Shown piece after piece: positions 6,210 to 10,825 of a DNA stretch of 10,825 nucleotides. The notes under the pieces are model-generated. The model saw nothing but the letters and a program-made list of their open reading frames with translations. It did no database searches and was not told where the DNA came from. Source of the DNA: CAYLNK01 sp964384675. Lineage in GTDB: Bacteria > Acidobacteriota > Thermoanaerobaculia > UBA5066. Position 1 is the stretch's first letter, and every line of letters begins with the position of its first letter. The DNA is taken from contig CAYLNK010000234.1 in the NCBI GenBank assembly GCA_964384675.1, positions 1 through 10,825 of the forward strand, read 5' to 3'. The position numbers and the translations under genes are program-made.

Positions 6210-7517
6210 GTGACGCTGCGGACGCGCTTCCTCCTCTACGTCGCCGCGGTCCAGCTCCCGCTGGCGGTCTTCGCCTTCTACCTGTACCGGCACGACCGGG
6301 TCCTGCTCCTCGCGGTCGAGGCCATGTTCATCGTCTCGCTCTCGACCGGGATCGTCCTGGTCCGCAAGCTCCTGGCACCGCTCGAGGCGCTCCGCTCGGG
6401 CGCGGCGTTCCTCTCGGAGCGCGATTTCTCGACGCGCCTGAAGCCCACCGGGCAGCTCGAGCTGGACGCCCTCATCGACGTCTACAACCGGATGATCGAC
6501 AGCCTGCGCGAGGAGCGGATCCGCCTGGAGGAGCAGCAGTGGTTCCTCGCCAAGGTGCTGCAGGCGTCTCCGTCGGGAGTCGTGACGCTCGACTTCGAGC
6601 GGCGCGTCGCCTCGCTCAACCCGCGCGCCCAGGAGATGCTCGGGGTGACGGCGGAGGAGGCCGCCGGGAAACGGCTCGCCGCGCTCGGGACCCCGTTCGC
6701 CGCCGCGCTGGACGGGATCGGGCCGGGCGAGTCTCGGGTCGTGCCGTTGCACGGCAGCCGCCGCGTCAAGGCGCAGGGGGCCGAGTTCCTGGACCGCGGC
6801 TTCACGCGGCCGTTCCTCGTCCTCGAGGAGCTGACCGAGGAGCTGCGTCAGTCGGAGAAGGCGGCCTACGAGAAGCTGATCCGGATGATGTCGCACGAGG
6901 TGAACAACTCGCTCGGCGCGGCGAGCTCGCTCCTCCACTCGTGCCTCCTCTACAAGGACCAGCTCTCTCCCGACGACCGCGGCGACTTCGAGAACGCGCT
7001 CAACGTGGTACTGGCGCGCACCGAGCGGCTGAACGGGTTCATGAAGGAGTTCGCCGACGTCGTGCGGCTCCCCGAGCCGCGCAAGGCGCCCTCCGACGTC
7101 CTCCCTCTCCTGCGCGGGATCGCCACGCTCCTGGGACCCGAGGCCGAGCGCCGGCGGATCGCGCTGGCGTGGGACGTCGGCGACACGCTCGAGGCGATCC
7201 CCCTCGACCGGCGCCAGCTCGAGCAGGTGTTCGTGAACGTACTGAAGAACGCGATGGAGGCGATCGGCGAGGACGGGGCGATCACGATCCGCACGGGGCG
7301 GCGCGGCGGGCGGCGCTTCGTGGAGGTGGAGGACAGCGGACCCGGCATCCCGGAAGAGGTCCGTGCCCAGCTCTTCCGCCCCTTCTTCACGACCAAGGAG
7401 AACGGACAGGGGCTCGGCCTCACCGTGACTCAGGAGATCCTGGCGCGGCACGGCTTCGACTTCTCCCTCGAGAGCGCGCCGGGGGGGCCGACGCGGTTCA
7501 CGATCGTGGTGGGGTGA
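6210..7517 (+). CDS. NtrY-like membrane sensor histidine kinase
   Basis: 435 residues starting at GTG 6210, with a GGAGGGG site 10 bases ahead. Two membrane segments (about 7-26 and 31-52) are joined by a loop of about five residues, so there is almost no periplasmic sensor. Next come a HAMP-like linker (about 53-105), a PAS-like domain (about 113-205), a dimerisation helix with phospho-acceptor His229 in the box MMSHEVNNSL, and an ATPase domain. The ATPase domain has the N box around N343 and N347, G1 DSGPGI (375-380), F box PFFTTKENG (391-399) and G2 GQGLGLT (399-405). All catalytic boxes are intact. The usual Pro of HExxNP is Ser here. The partner is surely the regulator 22 bases upstream. 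The topology suggests it senses a membrane or cytoplasmic cue, perhaps bilayer stress or the state of the exporter; that part is inference. Confidence 0.94.
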   Translation: MTLRTRFLLYVAAVQLPLAVFAFYLYRHDRVLLLAVEAMFIVSLSTGIVLVRKLLAPLEALRSGAAFLSERDFSTRLKPTGQLELDALIDVYNRMIDSLREERIRLEEQQWFLAKVLQASPSGVVTLDFERRVASLNPRAQEMLGVTAEEAAGKRLAALGTPFAAALDGIGPGESRVVPLHGSRRVKAQGAEFLDRGFTRPFLVLEELTEELRQSEKAAYEKLIRMMSHEVNNSLGAASSLLHSCLLYKDQLSPDDRGDFENALNVVLARTERLNGFMKEFADVVRLPEPRKAPSDVLPLLRGIATLLGPEAERRRIALAWDVGDTLEAIPLDRRQLEQVFVNVLKNAMEAIGEDGAITIRTGRRGGRRFVEVEDSGPGIPEEVRAQLFRPFFTTKENGQGLGLTVTQEILARHGFDFSLESAPGGPTRFTIVVG

Positions 7518-7529
7518 GGCGGCCGCCCC

Positions 7530-7535
7530 TACAAT
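7530..7535 (+). promoter_or_regulatory. Candidate -10 box ahead of the acyltransferase gene
   Basis: TACAAT matches the -10 consensus in 5 of 6 positions, in a 25-base gap in very GC-rich DNA. It ends 7 bases before the TTG start codon at 7543, so transcription would start at or next to that codon. There is no good -35 box at 17 bases (TGGTGG). No ribosome binding site is present in the gap. The site suggests the acyltransferase and HTTM genes can be expressed apart from the efflux operon. Confidence 0.4.
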
Positions 7536-7542
7536 CCGCCGC

Positions 7543-8649
7543 TTGGATCCGACGCCCCTCCCACCACCGGTCGGACGCGAGACCGCGGGACCCGGCCGGA
7601 TCCAGGGTCTCGACGGGCTGCGGGCCGTGGCCATCTCCCTCGTCGTCGCGGGCCACCTCGCCGGACAGTACCGCTGGCGCCCCACGCTCGCCGCTCTGGT
7701 GCCGCTGACGGCCGCCCACCTCGGCGTGACCGTGTTCTTCGTCGTCAGCGGCTTCCTGATCACCACCCTGCTCCTCCGCGAACGGGAGCGCACCGGCGGC
7801 CGGATCTCGCTGCTGGCCTTCTATCGCCGCCGCGCGCTCCGGATCTTCCCCGCGTACCTGGTCTTCCTGGGGGCGATCTTCCTGCTGACCCGCCTCGGAC
7901 GTTTCGAGATGTCCCGCCGGTACTGGGCCGGAGCCCTGACGTACACGATGTCGTTCCTGCCGCTCAAGGGTGTCTTCCCCGTGGCCCATCTCTGGTCCCT
8001 TTCGGTCGAGGAGCAGTTCTATCTCGTCTGGCCGTGCCTCCTCGTTCTCCTCGGACCGCGGCGTTCGAGGAACGTCGTGCTCGCGTACCTCGCGGCCACG
8101 CCCGCGATCCGTGTCCTCGTCGCGTCTTACCCGCGGAGCGGACTCGACGTCGCCACCTGCTCTTTCACGCAGATGAGCAGCATCGCCACGGGATGCCTGG
8201 CGGCCTTCGTCCTCTCGGGTCACGGCCTCGCCCGGGCCGGCGCGGCGATCCGGCGCGCTCCGGGCGTCACGCTCGCCGCGGCGCTCGGCGCGCTCGTGAT
8301 GTCCCATCTGCTGCGGACCGAGCCTTGGTACCTGGTGCGCGCCTACGACCCGGTCAACGCCCTCGCCTGCGCCGCCGCCCTCCTCGCCCTCGTCGCGATG
8401 CCCGCCTCGTCCGCGCCGGTGCGGCTCCTCGAGCTGAAGCCGGTGACCACGATCGGCGTCCTGTCCTACTCCATCTACCTCTGGCAGCAGCTCGTCGTCT
8501 GGTACGGGAAGGGAGGCACGCGGCTTCCGCGGCTCTCGGAGGTCCCGATCCTCCTCGCGATCGCGGCCCTCTCCTACGTGGTCGTCGAGTCGCCCTTCCT
8601 CCGTCTCAAGGAGCGCCTCTCGACGCGGGAGCGGGAGGCCGGCGCCTGA
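7543..8649 (+). CDS. Membrane acyltransferase, acyltransferase-3 (OafA/WecH-like) family
   Basis: 368 residues, hydrophobic throughout, with about ten predicted membrane segments. Members transfer acetyl or other acyl groups across the inner membrane onto surface sugars. Family landmarks are LDGLRAVAISLVVAGH (23-38) with the conserved His38, GVTVFFVVSGFLIT (61-74), FYRRRALRIFPAY (93-105) with its arginine cluster, HLWSLSVEEQFYLVWP (149-164) and VVESPF (347-352) near the end. The length matches the acyltransferase domain alone; there is no C-terminal SGNH domain of the kind OafA carries. The only start codon before the LDGLRA motif that gives a full domain is TTG 7543, which has no Shine-Dalgarno but has a -10-like box just ahead. 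The HTTM gene overlaps its stop by one base. The acceptor (O-antigen, exopolysaccharide, peptidoglycan or lipid) cannot be read from the sequence. Confidence 0.9.
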   Translation: MDPTPLPPPVGRETAGPGRIQGLDGLRAVAISLVVAGHLAGQYRWRPTLAALVPLTAAHLGVTVFFVVSGFLITTLLLRERERTGGRISLLAFYRRRALRIFPAYLVFLGAIFLLTRLGRFEMSRRYWAGALTYTMSFLPLKGVFPVAHLWSLSVEEQFYLVWPCLLVLLGPRRSRNVVLAYLAATPAIRVLVASYPRSGLDVATCSFTQMSSIATGCLAAFVLSGHGLARAGAAIRRAPGVTLAAALGALVMSHLLRTEPWYLVRAYDPVNALACAAALLALVAMPASSAPVRLLELKPVTTIGVLSYSIYLWQQLVVWYGKGGTRLPRLSEVPILLAIAALSYVVVESPFLRLKERLSTREREAGA

Positions 8650-10229
8650 TGGCCGGTCCCCTCGCCACCCCTGCCCCCATGCCCGGGCCCCCGGCCGCCA
8701 CGGCACGCGACGCCTTCGGCGCCGACCCCCGCTCGCTGGCGCTGTTCCGGATGGCGCTCGCGATCCTCCTCCTCGCTGATCTCGGGATGAGGGCGCGAGG
8801 CCTGCGCCTCCTCTTCACAGACGACGGGCTCCTCCCCCGCTCCGTCCTCCGGACGATCCGCGGACCCGAGTACCTCTCGCTCCACGCGCTCGGCGGCTCC
8901 GCCGCGTTCGAGGCCGCGCTCTTCGCCCTCGCGGCCGTGGCCGCCCTCGCCCTCCTCGTCGGCTGGGGAACGCGGCTGGCCACGTTCGCGAGCTGGGCGC
9001 TCCTCCTGTCGCTCCACAACCGGAACCCGCTCCTCCAGAACGGCGGTGACCACCTCCTGAGGCTGCTGCTCTTCTGGGCGATGTTCCTGCCGTTGAACGC
9101 ACGCGCCTCGGTGGACCGCGCCCACGATCCCGGTCTCCGGCGCGACGGGCCGGTCTCGGGAGTCGCCTGGCTCGGCCTGGCGATCCAGGCGTGCGTCGTC
9201 TACCTCTCGTGCGCGGCGTTCAAGGGCCCCCTCTGGCGCGAGGGCAACGCCGTCACCTACCTCCTCCGGACCGAGTACTTCACGCTCCCGGCCGGGGTCG
9301 CGCTCCTCGAATGGCCCCGCCTCCTTCGGCTCCTCACCTGGACGACGCTCGCCCTCGAGTGGGGCGTGTCGTTCCTGCTCCTCGTGCCGGTCCTGCGGGG
9401 CCGCCTCCGCCTGCTCGGCGTGGCGGCCCTCGCCTCGATGCACCTCGCCTTCGTGGCGTGCCTGCGCATCGGGCTCTTCCCGCTGATCAGCATAGCGTCG
9501 GTCCTCCCGTTCCTGCCGCCTCTCTTCTGGGAAGCGCTCGGGCGCACCCGCCTGGCCGGCGGAGTCCGGCGCCTCTCCACGGCGATCGACGCGCTCGCGA
9601 GGCGGCTGCCCCGTGGTCCGGCGCTGGCGCGGCACGGCATGCCGTCGCGGGTCGCCGAGCCGGTCGCCGCGTTCTTCCTCGGGTACGTCCTCCTGCTGAA
9701 CGCCCTCGCGCATTCAGGCGCCCGGAGGCTGGATCCCGTCCTCGGCTCGCTCGCCGCGGCGCTGCGGCTCGAGCAGCCGTGGTCGATGTTCCAGGGCCCC
9801 AAGAGGGTCACCGGATGGCACGAGCTCGCGGCCGTCACCGAGGACGGCCGCCCGTTCGACGTCCTCCGCCAGGGCCATCCGTTCGAGGCCCGGCCGGTCC
9901 CGGTCGGAAGCCCCAACCCTGGACCGCCGCCCGTCGTCCGCGCTCTCTATCCGGAGGAGCACCTCTTCCGCTACACGTACCGGCTCAACTTGCCGCGCAA
10001 GAGACGCGGCGCGCTCCACGCCCGCTACGCCGACCTCGTCTGCCGGACGTGGAACGCGGCCCACGACGGCGGGGCGCGCCTCGCCTCCGTCGAGCTCGTC
10101 TGGGCCTGGGCGGAGACGCTGCCCGCCGGGCGGACGGGACCGCTCCACCGGGACGTCCTGTGGCGTCAGCCGTGCGGCGGCGTCGGAGAGCCGGGAGCCG
10201 GCGGAGGGGACGCGTCGGATCTCCCCTGA
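8649..10229 (+). CDS. HTTM-domain membrane protein, vitamin K-dependent gamma-carboxylase-like
   Basis: 526 residues. The first half (about 24-300) is an HTTM domain: RSLALFRMALAILLLADLGM (28-47), LFTDDGLLP (55-63), NRNPLLQNGGDHLLRLLLFW (124-143) and KGPLWREGNAVTYLL (192-206). There are about eight membrane segments plus one near 336-353. Aligned from memory with human gamma-carboxylase, Lys192 falls on catalytic Lys218 and His135 near His160, so an epoxidase/carboxylase-type chemistry is conceivable but unproven. The second half (about 375-505) is soluble, opening with QPWSMFQGPKRVTGW (376-390), a 'W.MF..P....GW' pattern often following HTTM domains. The tail is Gly/Pro-rich. ATG 8649 overlaps the acyltransferase stop (TGATG), with GGGAGG at 8633-8638. 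Bacterial HTTM proteins have no settled role. Family call is good; activity unknown. Confidence 0.85.
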   Translation: MAGPLATPAPMPGPPAATARDAFGADPRSLALFRMALAILLLADLGMRARGLRLLFTDDGLLPRSVLRTIRGPEYLSLHALGGSAAFEAALFALAAVAALALLVGWGTRLATFASWALLLSLHNRNPLLQNGGDHLLRLLLFWAMFLPLNARASVDRAHDPGLRRDGPVSGVAWLGLAIQACVVYLSCAAFKGPLWREGNAVTYLLRTEYFTLPAGVALLEWPRLLRLLTWTTLALEWGVSFLLLVPVLRGRLRLLGVAALASMHLAFVACLRIGLFPLISIASVLPFLPPLFWEALGRTRLAGGVRRLSTAIDALARRLPRGPALARHGMPSRVAEPVAAFFLGYVLLLNALAHSGARRLDPVLGSLAAALRLEQPWSMFQGPKRVTGWHELAAVTEDGRPFDVLRQGHPFEARPVPVGSPNPGPPPVVRALYPEEHLFRYTYRLNLPRKRRGALHARYADLVCRTWNAAHDGGARLASVELVWAWAETLPAGRTGPLHRDVLWRQPCGGVGEPGAGGGDASDLP

Positions 10230-10825
10230 CCGGGAGCGGTCCGAGGCGGCAGGAGGTTCCCGCTCTCGAGGAACGCGGCGACCGCCTCGGCCACGACGCG
10301 GTGCCCCGCCGCGGTGTAGTGCCACACGTCGATGGAGGCGCTCACGCGACCGAGGAACAGCTTGGGGCCACCGTGCGAGCGGAGCGGCGGCAGGAGATCG
10401 AGACACGCCAGGCCCCGCTCCGAGGCGTACCGGGTCACGAGCGTCTGAGGTAGGAGCGGGTAGTCCGCGGCCATCTGGTAGCGAAGCGGGTTCACGACGA
10501 GCGCGACCCGCGCGCCGTCGCCACGGATGCCGTCCACGGCGCGATCGAGCTCGCGCCGCAGCCAGCGCCACTCGGGGGAGCTGGATTCGGTCAGCGCCTC
10601 GAGGCCGAGGTCGTCCTCGCGCGCGAGGAAGGACGGGAAGCGGCGCCCGTCGTCGCCCGCGACCGTGGCGTCCGGCTTCCTCGGAGCGGCCGCGGCCACG
10701 AGCCGCGCGACGAGGGCGGATCGCCGCGCCAGCCTCGTCAGAAGCGGGTCGCCGCGCTCCCGCCTCCGGGCGAACGCGCGCGCGAGGCTGCGTAAAAAGC
10801 TGGAGGAACTGCCTGTCAGCATCGA
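10166..10825 (-). CDS. SGNH/GDSL-type hydrolase, C-terminal part (5' end beyond the window)
   Basis: The leftward frame is open to the right edge, with 218 codons counted from the first ATG at 10822. The C-terminal half looks like an SGNH esterase: VALVVNPLRYQMAADYPLL (106-124) fits a core strand and loop, CLDLLPPLR (140-148) a later strand, and IDVWHYTAAGHRVVAEAVAAF (164-184) is catalytic block V with Asp165 and His168 in the D-x-x-H arrangement. Block I (GDS with the catalytic serine) and the Gly and Asn blocks are absent, so the real start is almost surely upstream and ATG 10822 is probably internal. The final 20 or so residues are Pro/Ser/Gly-rich and overlap the HTTM gene by 64 bases on the opposite strand. 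SGNH enzymes often add or remove O-acetyl groups on glycans and are commonly linked to acyltransferase-3 proteins, one of which is two genes away. Confidence 0.75.
   Translation of the reverse strand, partial: SMLTGSSSSFLRSLARAFARRRERGDPLLTRLARRSALVARLVAAAAPRKPDATVAGDDGRRFPSFLAREDDLGLEALTESSSPEWRWLRRELDRAVDGIRGDGARVALVVNPLRYQMAADYPLLPQTLVTRYASERGLACLDLLPPLRSHGGPKLFLGRVSASIDVWHYTAAGHRVVAEAVAAFLESGNLLPPRTAPGQGRSDASPPPAPGSPTPPHG

Noticed and set aside
7518..7527. GGCGGCCGCC palindrome directly after the kinase stop, considered as a terminator
   Set aside because: It has no loop bases and no T-run follows. The next bases are CCTACAAT, better read as a -10 element. A 10-base GC palindrome is expected by chance at this base composition.
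10221..10241. Overlapping small hairpins (CTCCC/GGGAG and GACCG/CGGTC) at the HTTM stop, considered as a terminator
   Set aside because: The stems are only 5 bases long, they are mutually exclusive, and no T-run follows on either strand.
1..10825. CRISPR arrays, tRNA or rRNA genes, insertion sequences, att sites, riboswitches
   Set aside because: I saw no regularly spaced repeats, tRNA-like or rRNA-like sequence, transposase motifs, terminal inverted repeats or conserved leader structures. Nearly all of the window is protein-coding.

Overview
The window is very GC-rich (roughly 70% by eye), with G/C-ending codons throughout and genes packed with gaps of 0-50 bases. The gene content (sigma-54 two-component system plus a MacA/FtsX-type ABC exporter, an HTTM protein, an OafA-like acyltransferase, an SGNH hydrolase) fits a Gram-negative, high-GC soil or sediment bacterium. 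I would guess Acidobacteriota or a nearby deep-branching phylum, but no rRNA or marker gene is present to prove it.

Layout. Positions 1-174 (minus strand) hold the start of an exported protein that runs off the left edge. Positions 175-319 are a divergent control region with a textbook -24/-12 sigma-54 promoter (291-305). Upstream of that promoter lie a 16-bp dyad (226-241) and further CGGAC half-sites. Positions 320-7517 read as one plus-strand operon: periplasmic adaptor (320-1564), ABC ATPase (1591-2256), two FtsX/MacB-type permeases (2259-3503 and 3520-4749), an NtrC-family sigma-54 activator (4799-6187) and an NtrY-like membrane histidine kinase (6210-7517). Positions 7543-10229 hold an acyltransferase-3 protein followed, with a one-base overlap, by an HTTM (gamma-carboxylase-like) membrane protein. 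Positions 10166-10825 (minus strand) hold the C-terminal part of an SGNH hydrolase that enters from the right edge and overlaps the HTTM gene tail-to-tail.

How the genes may work together. The kinase would phosphorylate the activator. The activator would bind the dyad region and open the sigma-54 promoter, switching on the exporter and, by read-through, its own regulators. This would be a self-contained positive-feedback loop controlling a tripartite efflux or membrane-stress system. The adaptor carries the R-x3-L-x6-S motif used to dock on TolC-type outer-membrane channels, but no channel gene lies in the window. The acyltransferase, HTTM and SGNH genes look like a separate cell-surface modification group.

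The most interesting signals are the match between the sigma-54 promoter and the sigma-54 activator in the same operon, the predicted transcription start only about 3 bases ahead of the first start codon, and the GAFTDA variant of the activator's sigma-54-contacting loop. No RNA genes, CRISPR arrays, insertion sequences or convincing intrinsic terminators were seen.
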